This document shows positions 26,593 through 37,299 of a DNA stretch of 64,000 nucleotides, piece by piece. The translations under genes were made by a program, and so were the position numbers. The stretch covers positions 2,100,501 to 2,164,500 of the forward strand of contig OX621166.1 of assembly GCA_951640195.1 (NCBI GenBank), read 5' to 3'. A model generated the notes under the pieces. It made no database searches and was not told the DNA's origin. It saw only the letters and a list, made by a program, of their open reading frames with translations. Source of the stretch: Porpolomopsis calyptriformis. Taxonomy: Eukaryota > Basidiomycota > Agaricomycetes > Agaricales > Hygrophoraceae. Within the stretch, counting starts at the first letter, position 1; each line of letters starts with the position of its first letter.

Positions 26593-27366
26593 TCGCGACT
26601 TGACGGATGTCAGCTTGAAAGAATCTATAGGGTATGCTCGTGTTCTTGCCTGGTCACTGGTGCGTTGATGTCGGGACAACACAGCATACAGAGAAAATGT
26701 ATATTTAGTGCATAACGCATAGTATATATTCATGGGGTTATGACAGCGATTTTGATACGGAATGATGTATCCTCCGAGAAAAACCACGGTTAGCTCTGGG
26801 CTTTTTTGTCATTCCATTATTCGCCATGGAGACCTCACTCTTGTCGCCGAGTAAGGCGGTGAGCGTGCACATCTGCTTGATTCAGGGGCTCGTCAGGTTC
26901 GTATCATATGCGCCTCGGTTTCAAGCCCTTACCCTCAGCCTTTTGCCTGAAACTTATCACAGGAATTCCGAATTGAACGGCATGGTTCGTAAGTATAGAC
27001 AGACTGGATATCTTGAGTACTTTGCTCCTAAGCATACTGCTCCGATACCTTTACTAATTCATCGCCTACTCCTACGATAGATAAGGTATGTCACAGCTTT
27101 TAGGACTTAGCTAAGGTTTCATCATGAGCGCGTTCAGGGATGTCATGACCGAGTCATGCGCTGAAAATAGTCTGACTCATGAGAAAGTACCAAAAAAGGC
27201 AAGGCCGTGGTTTAGAGACCTTACAGCACTGCTTTCCTCACCGAGCGCAAAATATCCTGCCTCCATCTCCTTCTTGCCACCCTGATTGAAGGCGGCTTGT
27301 CTTTTCGATAGAGTGATCCATCTACCCATTGAGCATTGCTTGAAAGGAACATGTCAACATAAGATC
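26593..27366. other. Intergenic region with one unrecognised short frame
   Basis: 774 bp. A frame from ATG 26826 to 27080 (84 codons) has a good start context (CGCCATGG) but resembles nothing I know. It could be the relic of a gene or an uncharacterised small protein. No repeat or RNA gene seen. Confidence 0.4.
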
Positions 27367-28467
27367 ATGGATACTCTCACCACGTCCCCGTCTGCTTCAG
27401 AAGCCTTTTCTACAATCGTTCCTTACCAACACCAACCGCTCCCCTCCAATAACAACCCGAATCGTCCGATCGCCTCTCTTGAGATCTTGTTCGCCAACCT
27501 GCCAGTTGAACTTCGAGATTTCATCAGGATCTTCACCTTTCTCTTCCAAATGCAAGATACCCTTTCCACAAAGGACCCTCAAGTGATGGCACGTCGCGTT
27601 TGCGCCTACAATGAGAATGACTCCGAAACGTTGGCTTGTTGGGTTACCACACTGGTTAGTTGATTGCGTATCTGAATTATGCAAAGCTAAACTTGGCCTT
27701 TTGGCCATGATACTGAAGTACCCCCCCAGACTGATATAGGTATGCACATCCCATATCCGACCCGAATTTATTATACACGATCCAATGTCCAAATGATACT
27801 GGACCCAACCTGGATCCATTGGACGGTATTCCACTGTGCCGCTAACGCCGGCAACATCCCGCTCATTCGACGGCTTGTTCATCTTGGGTACGACATAAAT
27901 GCCCCTGACAGCACAGGGTCACCCGCATTACTTCACGTCGTATCGAGTTTTGGTCATCCATCCAAAAAACTGCTTCGTCATTTGGCTGTACTTCAAGCTC
28001 TTTGTGAACATGGCGCGAACGTGAACATCGGATGCAATGGAACAGATCCCTATGTTCTCAGCATGCTGATCCGTGGGTGCACATGTCCTCATGATGATTT
28101 TCTGCGGGCGGCCGAAGCACTGATAAAGCACGGTGCATCCCTGAACGGTGCCTTGCACGCCGCGGCGAGGTGTAATTCCGGCGCCTTGTTTGTCAATCTA
28201 CTACTCGAGGCGGGTGCAGATCCTGAGGAAGTTATTGACGGAAACATGACCCCGCTTACGTACGCCGCGTGGTACAAAAATTTTAATGTAGCCAAAGCAC
28301 TCATAGACGCTGGTGCCAAAATCAACCTCGCCGCCCTTAGGAGTCCCCTGTTCGCAGAGACCGAATTTCGCAACGCAGTCTCTACTGTGTTATGCTGTGC
28401 AGAGGCTGTGCAGAAACGAGGCAACCTGGCCATTTGGAGAATGGGATTGTGGCTGTTCCACAAATGA
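27367..28467 (+). CDS. Ankyrin-repeat protein
   Basis: Two exons join in frame: the first ends NDSETLACWVTTL before a GTTAGT donor, and the second begins after CCCCAG at 27729 with TDIGMHIPYP. Ankyrin repeats follow: WTVFHCAANAGNIPLIRRLV, LGYDINAPDSTGSPALLHVV, LQALCEHGANVNIG, AEALIKHGASLNGALHAAAR, LLLEAGADPEE, TPLTYAAWYKNFNVAKALID and AGAKINLAAL. Ankyrin repeats bind other proteins; no catalytic domain is attached, so the role is unknown. The stop taken here is at 28465-28467, but another frame stays open to 28594 and an unseen intron could extend the C-terminus. The N-terminal 95 residues have no recognised domain. Confidence 0.75.
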
Positions 28468-28665
28468 TTACCCTGCGGAATTGACATTCGAAATAGCATC
28501 AATTGAGGTTTGTTCCCCGTCTGGGCTGCGGACGATGCTGCGGACCTACTCGCGCCGACATCCTCTGCCATCATGTGAAGAATCAATAGCGTAATCGGAC
28601 TTGGTGTTCCAGTACTTAGAGTCGTCCATCCGTTATTATTATCATTCGTCAAGTTTCTTGCCAAC

Positions 28666-30298
28666 ATGGCCTCCAGCACGTACAACATTACCAGCCAGAA
28701 CATCGGCGACTATGGTTCGTTGCTTCCCCGAGCGTTTACCGAATTCGTCTCACTGAGTTTTACTCTACATAGCTCCATATCATTACGTCCCTACGAAAAG
28801 CGTGGTTGTCACCTTCATAACGCTCTACGGCATATCAACTTGTACGTTCCCCCCCCCCCCCCCCCCAATTTTTTTGACACTTTCATTCATTGTGAGCACC
28901 CACAGTACTCCATGTTGTCCAGGCGTTCTATTTTCGCCTGTGGTGGCTTTTACCCACCGCAGGTCTCGCCGGATTGCTTGAAGTGACCGGTTGGAGCGGC
29001 CGCCTCTGGTCGTATTTCAATCCCCTTTTGATTTCACCTTTCCAAATGCAGTACGTATCGTCTTTCTTTTCTCATTATTCACAACGCTCTTTAAATGCGT
29101 TTATCGATTAATACTGACCATCTTTCCAGAATAACGGCGACCATTATTGCACCCACTCCGCTTCTCGCGGCTAACTTCGTTATTCTCGCACGAATCATCA
29201 GAACAATTGGACCGCGCTACACTCGTCTGGGACCAAAGTGGTGTGCGTGTCGTCATTTATTAATCCAACTTCTCTCCCCCCCCTTTCCCTCTCATTTTAC
29301 ACCTTTGCCATCGTTCACGGATAATTATTCATACACACTTGCTTGCAGACACCATCATATTTTGCGTATGCGTGAGTCCGCCTGCTTCCCAATAGCACGG
29401 TTTAGTCTTCGCGCCGCCCTCGGTACTGACAAAGTGCATTGCATCAGGATTTTATTTCACTCTCCATACAAGGAGTCGGCGGCGGTCTGGCTTCTGCCGA
29501 GTCTTCAAGTGGTGGCAATGCTCGCTTGGTGAGTGGTAACCCAAAAGACCCATATAATCCACCTTCAATGAGCGCAGACACTGACATTGGTATTGGCAGG
29601 GTGCAAATGTAATGTTAGGTGGGATTGTTTTCCAGCTCGGTGAGTCTACCCTATCTGTTTTCCGCTACACTCAGGCATCTACTTATACGTGATTTCCAGG
29701 CACCATAGTTATCATGTCGGTCTTGGCGGTGGAGTTCCTCTTCCGCTATTCCTGGGATCGCCCCATCCGACATCATGGTAGCCGCGACGGTGCAGACGGA
29801 ATAGTATCAAAGAGTACCCTTGACACACGGGCGAAGATCATGATCGCCGCTTTAGGATTTAACACTCTTTGTCTCTTCATTCGGTATGTCGTCGCATTCA
29901 TAACCAACTCAATTTGTGTCGCTTGCCAGTAACTGATATCGACATTGTTGCAGTTCGGTGTATCGAACGGTCGAACTCAGCGGCGGTTGGAATGGAGTGG
30001 TCATCACGACTCAGCTCTACTTTAGTGAGTTTCTTTCTGTCATCTATAATGCGTCCCGATCTTCTGTGCTGAACTCGCTCCCAACTTAGACATTCTTGAC
30101 GGCGGAATGGTTACTCTCGCCATCTTCACACTTAATATTGCGCATCCTGGGCTTCTCCTGTTCAGAGAGAGTAGAAAATCGAGTGCTCTTCATGATTCGT
30201 CTTCATCCGCGTCGGATATGGTCACCGAAGCGAATGGGAAAGGGATGCTCACTGTTCACTCGAAGCCGTCGGCTGGCTCAACCGCGATGGTTGTATAA
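28666..30298 (+). CDS. RTA1-like seven-helix membrane protein
   Basis: RTA1/RSB1-family proteins are fungal membrane proteins with seven predicted helices, linked to resistance to 7-aminocholesterol and to sphingoid-base efflux. The start ATG 28666 gives a short glycosylatable N-terminus (NITSQN). Spliced exons give hydrophobic segments with family landmarks: PTAGLAGLLEVTGWSGRLWS, IIAPTPLLAANFVILARII, FISLSIQGVGGGLA (the QGxGGG motif), GGIVFQLGTIVIMSVLAVEF, LGFNTLCLFIRSVYRTVELS and YFNILDGGMVTLAIFTLNIA. The Ser-rich hydrophilic C-terminal tail ends at 30298. About seven introns are required; the first contains an 18-base C run. Substrate unknown. Confidence 0.88.
28849..28866 (+). repeat. 18-base poly-C tract in an intron of the RTA1-like gene
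   Basis: Eighteen consecutive C residues followed by AA and a T run, just inside an intron. Such a tract could be length-variable and is also a place where assembly errors occur. Confidence 0.9.
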
Positions 30299-30537
30299 GC
30301 ATGCATAGCGTATCCTGGATTTATCTAGCTGGTGTGTGGGTTTGTATGGAGGGTGGTTTGTTCACATACCCCTGCACTTTGGACTTTTGGATATTCGGGA
30401 CTGTGCAACATGATGTACCACGCTTCGCTTATGATATTTACTATGGCTATCTTTAGGACAACCAGAAAACTAGAGAAACGGTTCTTGGGTTGGACCTAAG
30501 ACAAAGCGCTTCCTGGTGGATGGAATTTATTGATTCC

Positions 30538-32082
30538 TTAGAGGCCCATTGCGCCTCTTATGGAGTTGAGGAGGATGTTATTATAGTCGCCTGCCGCATG
30601 CCACATGGAGAAACCCTTCAACTTCGAATTGGTGATATAGTGACCTTTGGCGGCTAAACCAGAAGGGTCAGAAAGTTTCGGTCTAGGATCGAGATACCAG
30701 TGTGAACTGACCGAAGGATCTTGCGTCGTCATAGGATACCATTACTTCAGTGTTGGGATTGTAGACGTATGGCTACATTGGGCGCTTAGAGGCAAGGCCA
30801 GGAATTCAAATGGGCGTTTACATACCGTTTGACTGCAAGAGCCGAATCGATGGTAGATACCAGGCGCGGGTGTTCCACCCTTGGTCAAGAACCCATCATT
30901 AATCAGGCCCCAAAAGTTAAAGAGACCACCAGTTTGCGTCGAACTGCCACATTGGTCAGTTCCAGCAGTGCCATCCCAACTGTCACCATGTGGCTGTTTG
31001 GTAGCATCGAAAGGCGGGTAAGCTACAAGCTTACCACCCTGGATGGCGTCGCTCTTCTTGACAAAGAAACTGTGGCCGTAAGATGGGACACCTAGGACTA
31101 TCTGGCTAGATGGGAATCTAGCGGCGGTCCACGCACGGACGGCAGACACGGCAGATCCCTCATGGTAAACGCTATTGCAAGTATCGTTAAGAGGTGCATT
31201 CGGCCCGACAACTGACGACCAAGGTCCCCAGATATCGTAAACCATAATTTCTAGAGGACCAGAGTGAGATGTGTGTAAAGCGAATAAAAAAGTTTACACA
31301 GACCAATATAGTCAAGTACTTTGGCAAAAGCGCTCACGTCACCCAAAGGGTTACCGTTGGATCCAGCAAAAGGGGTGATAGACACGGCAGCTGATAGTGA
31401 GATGTTTCTCCCCAGGGCGGTACCTCGAAGTTGCTGTAAAAATAGGAGGAAATTGGAGCTGTCGCTGGGGGATCTTGTGTTCCAACCGATGCCAGGCTTA
31501 TTAGGGTATTCCCAACTAAATCAAAGAAGTTGAGTACCTCAGGTATTGTTGACTGCAAGACTTACTCAAAATCGATCCCGTCCAGGTTGTATTTGGAAAC
31601 AAGGCTAAGTACTGCATTAACAAACTTGGTTCGGTTGACTTCTGTGGCTACCGCCGACGAGAAATATTGGGATCCGGTCCAACCTCCGATAGATAAAGAG
31701 GCTAGAACGTGCTTTGATTCCCCTCAGTCAGACTTGGGGGAAAGTTGCACACTATTCCCAAATACCTACATTCTTATGAGCCAACGACACAAAACGAGGG
31801 AGAAGGTTTTCATCGCAAGAGGTGAGGCCAATGACGGAGGGGTTGGAAGTGGTGGTTCTGTTGTGGAAATCAGCTTTGGGTATTATTAAGGAATTATGTG
31901 ACACACGCAAAAGCATATTTGGCAACATTATATCCATACCAAGGGACATTTTCAGGAGGGTAATCGGTCCCACGCCAGCCAGGGTACCAGGATGACGTGA
32001 TGACCTTGGGTGTCGTGCCGACAGCACCCAGAAAAAGGGTAGGGAAAAGAACGAGTAAAGACAGGGACGAAGAATATCGCAT
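30538..32082 (-). CDS. Secreted GH18 chitinase
   Basis: Endo- or exo-acting enzyme cleaving beta-1,4 N-acetylglucosamine bonds in chitin, probably secreted. The start ATG 32082 is followed by a typical signal peptide (hydrophobic LSLLVLFPTLFLGAVG). The GH18 core follows: SWYPGWRGTDYPPENVPW, YAFATTTSNPSVIGL (splice GC|A), LASLSIGGWTGSQYFSS, and the catalytic motif LDGIDFDWEYP, where the second Asp of DFD is restored across an intron (GA|T; donor near 31568). Later come LVYDIWGPWSS, LGVPSYGHSFFVK, YNPNTEVMVSYDDARSF and GFSMWHAAGDY, with stop TAA at 30538-30540. DxxDxDxE is complete, so the enzyme should be active. No chitin-binding module or GPI signal is visible. It faces the RTA1-like gene tail to tail. 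Confidence 0.93.
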
Positions 32083-32448
32083 TGTGGTATAATTGAAGGA
32101 GTGGAGGTTAAAGGATTGGAAGTGACCGTTGAAGGTCCAATTGAAGGTAAACTGCGAGAGCACACGATGTTGAGAGCAGTCTCTACCGTGTGGTCAAAAA
32201 GAAAGAAAAATATAACAAAGGGGATTACCCAAATAAGTCCGTCGCGACCCTGAATGTTCGGACAGAAAATCCCAGGCCCTATTCCGCATGATTGGTGGAG
32301 GCGTCCGCAGCGATGCTGGAGGTAGATATCACCAGGGCCATAGCTCTGTCAATCATCCCGAAAAATATTGAAGCCTGAGGCCTGAGCGATTGAGCATTTG
32401 AGTCAAGTGCGGAGGCTTCTGAAAAGATACTGTCGATCGTTCCTTACG

Positions 32449-32483
32449 CACGTGACCATTATAATTAATATAAAACACGTGAC
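32449..32483. promoter_or_regulatory. Twin CACGTGAC E-boxes upstream of the DUF7918 gene
   Basis: CACGTGAC occurs at 32449-32456 and again at 32476-32483, each followed by CA, 27-60 bp before the ATG at 32510. The reverse complement GTCACGTG fits the Cbf1-type bHLH consensus RTCACRTG. They lie in the 427-bp gap shared with the divergent chitinase gene but close to the DUF7918 start. The factor is inferred. Confidence 0.4.
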
Positions 32484-32509
32484 CACCATTGTTTTCCGTA
32501 TATCTCACC

Positions 32510-33583
32510 ATGCCAGAGCTCAATGGGTTTCAAGCGTGGATAGCCGTCGACAACGTGAAGTTAGACGAGTATAATGTAGAGAAACCAGCTGATGGGCAAA
32601 CAGTCACTTGTTGGATAGCATCTAAAGAGGGGCAGGTGAGTGGCAGTCTTATTCATCTTCAGTGACTTATGCATTTGTCATTCTCTCCTATGCATTATCA
32701 GCACTTTTCAATAAATTGGGATGACAATTCGCCTATTTGCACCACCTGCTTTGGATGCGTCGAAGTGGATGGTATCAAATGCCTTAGTAAATGGACTGAG
32801 CCCAATTGGAGATCGGTTTGTGTATCGGGCGTCCGGACCTCCAGTACAACTTCAAGACCTTTTATGTTCTCTACTCTAGAATTGACTGGTACTTCAGTCT
32901 CGGTCATTCTTATTCAAGGACTGAATCTTGGCAATAGATGACGACGCCTACCTCAATACAGCAGAGTCCTTGCAACATCTTGGTGAAATCTCGCTTATCA
33001 TCTGGGCTGCCGAAAAAGGTCCAAGTGTTCTGTCGTCTGTCTTTTCCGATCTGCCAGAGATACAGAAAGTTCATGAGCGTTCAAAGAAGGCTATGGCTCA
33101 TCGTGCCAAGTGAGTCCAAGGTGGGATGCGCCTCCTGTCACTCACTTTTGACCAGATTTGGGGAAGAGGTCGGGGTGTCACCGGGATACAGCGCTCAAGC
33201 TACAAACCCATCAAAACTTGCAACATTTATTTTCAAATACAGATCGCTTGGTATACCTATTGTTGCATGAATCTACATCACATGCTTATCTTGTTTTTCA
33301 GATGTCCTCAAGGCCAATGGGATTATTCCTGAGCCTCGCACTGGTCAGAAAAGACCCGCCTCGGCCACTCCTGAGCCAAGTCTGAAAGAGGAAGAGAATG
33401 CCGATCTTGAGGAACTCAAAATTCTTCAAGTAAGCTTTGATGTATATCCAAACATCACGTACTTACTTGCTTCAGGCCAAAATTAACAAGATCGAGGCAA
33501 GGCTTAGCAAGAGAGGAAAAAAGGTCAAGGCAGAAGAGACAAGCCTTAAGATCAACCCAGGAGAAATCATCGATTTGACCTAA
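32510..33583 (+). CDS. DUF7918 family protein
   Basis: Basidiomycete protein family of unknown function, often in many copies per genome. The ATG at 32510 gives MPELNGFQAWIAVDNVKLDE, the typical opening, followed by TVTCWIASKEGQ, an intron, and HFSINWDDN. The middle exons give CVEVDGIKC, LGEISLIIWAAEKG and ERSKKAMAHRAK, the family core. The C-terminal part is charged and helical (EEENADLEELKILQAKINKI) and ends GEIIDLT at the TAA at 33581-33583. The last residues fit a SUMO-interacting motif, and VKAE a short way upstream fits the sumoylation consensus. Exon borders around 33110-33300 were not fully resolved. Confidence 0.8.
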
Positions 33584-34362
33584 TTTCTAGTACGTATCAT
33601 TTTTGTCAGAGATGGCCATATGCCTTTTTGAACGGGTCATACGCCTATAGCACTTGCTGCCATTCGAGTACGCTGATGGGTTGTCATCCAACGAGATGAT
33701 CACTACAGATTACTTTGATGGCACATGTTCGCTTGCTAGAATCACCTGCACACGCGTTATTGCAATATCCTCCTGGTGTAATATGTGCGCAAGCACGTCT
33801 ATTCACGCTCGATCTGTAACCGAGCGTTGTGTACATACATATTGAAGCTTTCCGACCAATGCCACTCAGATTATGTCCTAACTAGTGACGGTATCAGTCT
33901 ACATCTATAGGTGTGCATTACTTTCTGCGGAAGCATCGTCTACCTCAGGAGAATCATGCTCCACACCGAGAACGCCTGACGGACGGTTCTAGGGCAGGCG
34001 GTGGAGGACTGCCACTCGTTTATGCTCACATTTGCGAAAAATGTTTTACGCACAGGTGAAGAAGGATTTGTGGGGGGACGCTCTTGAGTATCGTCATTCC
34101 ATCTTGTGTTTCTCTTTATCTTGACACTCCCGATTATACCACAGAATATGTTTGCCAGAAAGGTGGTCGCTTAAACCCATCTCCGAAACCACGGAAACAA
34201 GGCGTTTCATCATCACTTCCGTCGTCGCTCTTTTCTCTCCTGCTTGCTTCCGTCAACTTAAATCCTTGTACCAATGAACAGAATAGACGAACATTCTCAA
34301 TTGCCATTAGTTAAGGAGTAATTCTATTTATCAAACCAGCCAGGTCCGACCTGGCTGAGCGA
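33584..34362. other. Intergenic region with a short perfect hairpin
   Basis: 779 bp between convergent genes with no recognisable coding content. A perfect 8-bp stem with a 3-base loop (AGCCAGGT/ACCTGGCT) lies at 34338-34356, just past the stop codon of the minus-strand RRT8-like gene and so probably in its 3' UTR. Confidence 0.5.
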
Positions 34363-35645
34363 TTATGCATTATCGGTTTTTTCGATGTCAGTCGGCGGCT
34401 GACGCTGGGACGCAATATAATGTTGTTGTTTCTCTAGGTCTGATGAGAAGCATGCTGAATAACAGGTATAACAAAAAAAGGCTGCGAGGACGGACCGTGA
34501 GCCCACATGGCAGCACCCACTCTGTTGGAGATGGAGAAGACCAAGCCAAGGATGGGTAAGCCTTCAAGAAGCGCAGCGGCAAACCCAAATGCTAGGGGGG
34601 AAGGTTCATCGAGAATCTTTGTTAACAAGTTGAATGCGGGTTCCTCACCTCGATAATCCCACTTTCGTTCCTCCGTAAATACCGCAATTTGATGTTTTGT
34701 CATTTTCTTAGCTTCAAAGTACTTGAAGACACAGTTTTCTGAAAAAAAAAGCTCGACGACTTGTGAATGACAACCTACCTGTGTATGAAGGAAACGAGCT
34801 GTCCGTGTCGCTTTCAACCATGCTGCCGCGACAACGCCAACAAAAGGGTAAAAACTGAACGACAGAAGGATGACTGAGAAAAACAAAGTCTCTCGTTAAG
34901 AGGCTGGAATTTCAAGAAGCCGCCATACACACTTCTGACAACCGCGGTCCCAAACCATCCGCGTAGTATGTTGCGGAAGACCCCCATTCGTGTTTCGTCG
35001 ACTATCGGCGGGCATTCCCATTCTTCGACATAGGGCTGCCAGAAATCGGGTCCCTTCCCACGGGAAGCGACTGTGTAATCCCAAGCTCGATCGTGTGCGA
35101 TGCGAATATTTCGGGAGAGGAAGAATCTCAAGATGTATGTGGCTTGTGAGCCCACTAGGAGTATAGCCGCGTCTGGACAAGGACAGGATGATCAGTATCG
35201 GGTGAGGATCCAGACCAATGCGGCTTTACATGTGTGCACATTGAAAGGTATCTTATACCCAAACACGGTGTCGTGCGATAAGCCTGTGATACGGGGAGAC
35301 CTGGAACAGAAAATGACCGGGGGTCAAGTTGAAATATATGTTTTAAATGGGAGCTTTACTTTGTAAGAAAGATTCGAATGAAATTCTTTTGGATCCCAAA
35401 GGTCAAGGCCGTCTTGGGTTAGCTGGTTCAGCAACACACCACACACCGAAGATCGATGATATACATACCCAGACCAGACCGACCGTCAATCCTCTTTGTG
35501 TTCCGTGCTTGCATTTCTCCCAGGCAGGTACATACAAGGCTTTATCGGTGAACAGTCTGTATACGCCGACTACGATGTAAGATGGAGGGAATTGGAGACG
35601 TTGAGCTGCGTGTGCTAACGCCGGTGGTACGCTGTCAGCTTCCAT
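34363..35645 (-). CDS. RRT8/Lds-like polytopic membrane protein
   Basis: Resembles fungal RRT8/LDS outer-spore-wall and lipid-droplet proteins (EI24-like superfamily); function in basidiomycetes is not established. ATG 35645 opens MEADSVPPALAHAAQRLQ. Spliced exons give LYVPAWEKCKHGTQRGLTVG, TALTFGIQKNFIRIFLTK, SPRITGLSHDTVF, a helix with AAILLVGSQATYILRFFLS, RGKGPDFWQPYVEEWE, a second pair of hydrophobic segments with ILLSFSFYPFVGVVAAAWL, KMTKHQIAVFTEERKWDYR and AFGFAAALLEGLPILGLVFS, then NRVGAAMWAHA. A last exon ends DLEKQQHYIASQ and then TDNA, with TAA at 34363-34365. It looks complete. A broken copy of its 5' half lies at 57109-57575. Confidence 0.7.
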
Positions 35646-36001
35646 GTTGTGGAAAACTGGCACGAGAGAACATTGAATCACTCATGATGACCGTCGCTAC
35701 CACACAAGATGGTCACATCCGGTGTCGATATTTCTGACGACGCTGGTGTCTGGATATCACCGCAGGTCCACAGGTTTAGGCAACTCCATATACCAAGGGA
35801 CCTCACGAGAAAATAAGATCTCCTCGAGGTGGCTGCATTCAGCTGTGGCTGACATCATAATGCATCTGGTTATCGAATGTGATTTCACAACCCGGTTTTG
35901 TAACTTACCCGTCACTGGGACATTGGATTCATCGTTGTATGTATTCGATTTTCATGATAAGGCTGATGCTCATGGGCATCCAGGGAAACCATTGCCGTGC
36001 A
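35646..36001. other. Divergent intergenic region, RRT8-like / coproporphyrinogen oxidase
   Basis: 356 bp between divergent starts. The CPOX frame stays open upstream of its chosen ATG to about 35879, so part of this could encode an N-terminal extension. No motif stands out. Confidence 0.4.
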
Positions 36002-37051
36002 ATGACGACACAACCCATGCGCCAGCAGGTGGAAAATTACATTGTAGCCTTACAAGAAAAGATCGTGACCGCCCTTGAAAACATTGATCCTCTGGCACCC
36101 AAATTCAAGCACGATTCCTGGGTTCGTGCCCAAGGTGGTTCCGGTAAATCATGCATATTCGCCGTTCCGTTCTCACCAGCCTCTGAAACACCCGCCATCC
36201 ATGAGACCGTCTTGGAGAAGGCTGGCGTCAATATTTCCGTTGTCCACGGCTTGTTGCCACCGCCAGCGATCAAGCAGATGCGTGCTGATCATGCCTCATT
36301 ACCTTTCGACCCGCACTCGTCAACGAGTCTGCCGTTCTTTGCTGCTGGAATCAGTCTCGTCATCCATCCACGCAACCCGAGTGCGCCTACTGTGCATGCC
36401 AACTATCGCTACTTTGAAATAACTGAACCCAGTTCTGAAGGAGATGGCGGAAACACTGGGAGGGTTCTCGCGTGGTGGTTTGGCGGAGGATCGGATTTAA
36501 CACCGTCTTATCACTTCGAAGAAGACTCGAGACATTTTCACCGGGTTTTGAAACACGGCTGTGACCAGCACGGAAGTGATCTCTACCCCGCGCTCAAAAA
36601 GTGGTGCGACGAGTACTTTTATTTACCTCATCGAGGCGAAACGCGCGGGATCGGCGGTATATTTTTTGACGATCTCAACGAGGGACACCACATGCGACTG
36701 TCGGACAATAACCACCATCCTAAATCGGCGGGTGAGATTTTCGCGTTCATGCAAACCCTCGGCGACGCGTTCCTGCCTTCGTACCTACCTATTTTGGAAC
36801 GGCGGATGGGGATGCCGAGCGATGAGAGAAAGAGGCGGTGGCAGCTGTTGCGAAGGGGAAGATACGTCGAGTTCAATTTGGTGTACGATCGTGGGACCAA
36901 GTTTGGATTGATGACACCTGGAGCGAGGATCGAAAGTATCTTGATGAGTCTTCCGGAGACAGCGAGATGGGAATACATGAGCGATATCGGATGTGATGGA
37001 GAAGAAGGGCGGCTAGTTGAGATACTGAAAATGCCTAGAGAATGGGTATAG
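36002..37051 (+). CDS. HEM13: Coproporphyrinogen III oxidase, oxygen-dependent
   Basis: Heme pathway enzyme that oxidatively decarboxylates coproporphyrinogen III to protoporphyrinogen IX using O2. Single exon. ATG 36002 gives MTTQPMRQQVENYIVALQEK, the usual N-terminus of the cytosolic fungal form; in-frame upstream ATGs exist near 35940-35975 but lack conserved sequence. Core motifs: WVRAQGGSGKSC, VNISVVHGLLPPPA, FFAAGISLVIHPRNPSAPTV, HANYRYFE, WWFGGGSDLTPSY, CDEYFYLPHRGETRGIGGIF, FFDDL, GRYVEFNLVYDRGTKFGL, TPGARIESILMSLP and the C-terminal EILKMPREWV. Length and motif order are complete. It sits between an RRT8-like gene and a dead F-box gene that in the second locus (55.7-57.6 kb) are direct neighbours. 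Confidence 0.96.
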   Translation: MTTQPMRQQVENYIVALQEKIVTALENIDPLAPKFKHDSWVRAQGGSGKSCIFAVPFSPASETPAIHETVLEKAGVNISVVHGLLPPPAIKQMRADHASLPFDPHSSTSLPFFAAGISLVIHPRNPSAPTVHANYRYFEITEPSSEGDGGNTGRVLAWWFGGGSDLTPSYHFEEDSRHFHRVLKHGCDQHGSDLYPALKKWCDEYFYLPHRGETRGIGGIFFDDLNEGHHMRLSDNNHHPKSAGEIFAFMQTLGDAFLPSYLPILERRMGMPSDERKRRWQLLRRGRYVEFNLVYDRGTKFGLMTPGARIESILMSLPETARWEYMSDIGCDGEEGRLVEILKMPREWV

Positions 37052-37299
37052 AATTAGTGTAACAATTTAGTGCCCGTGGTTACATGAATGCATATGAACA
37101 TTGCCTTGCCAAGCAAGGGACATGAACATTTCAATGAAGAAAACACATCATAGATGCAAAAATTCTGGATCTATGATCCCCAGGTGGCGCTTGGATTGAG
37201 GCACGAAACTGGAGACACTATGTCAAAGCAAATGACATACATCTTCCCGGGGACACTGATAACTGTAGCGAGAACCATAGGTGCATACGTGAAGCTGAG

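Noticed and set aside
28089..28703. 204-codon minus-strand frame
   Set aside because: Antisense to the ankyrin exons, which have a clear repeat pattern.
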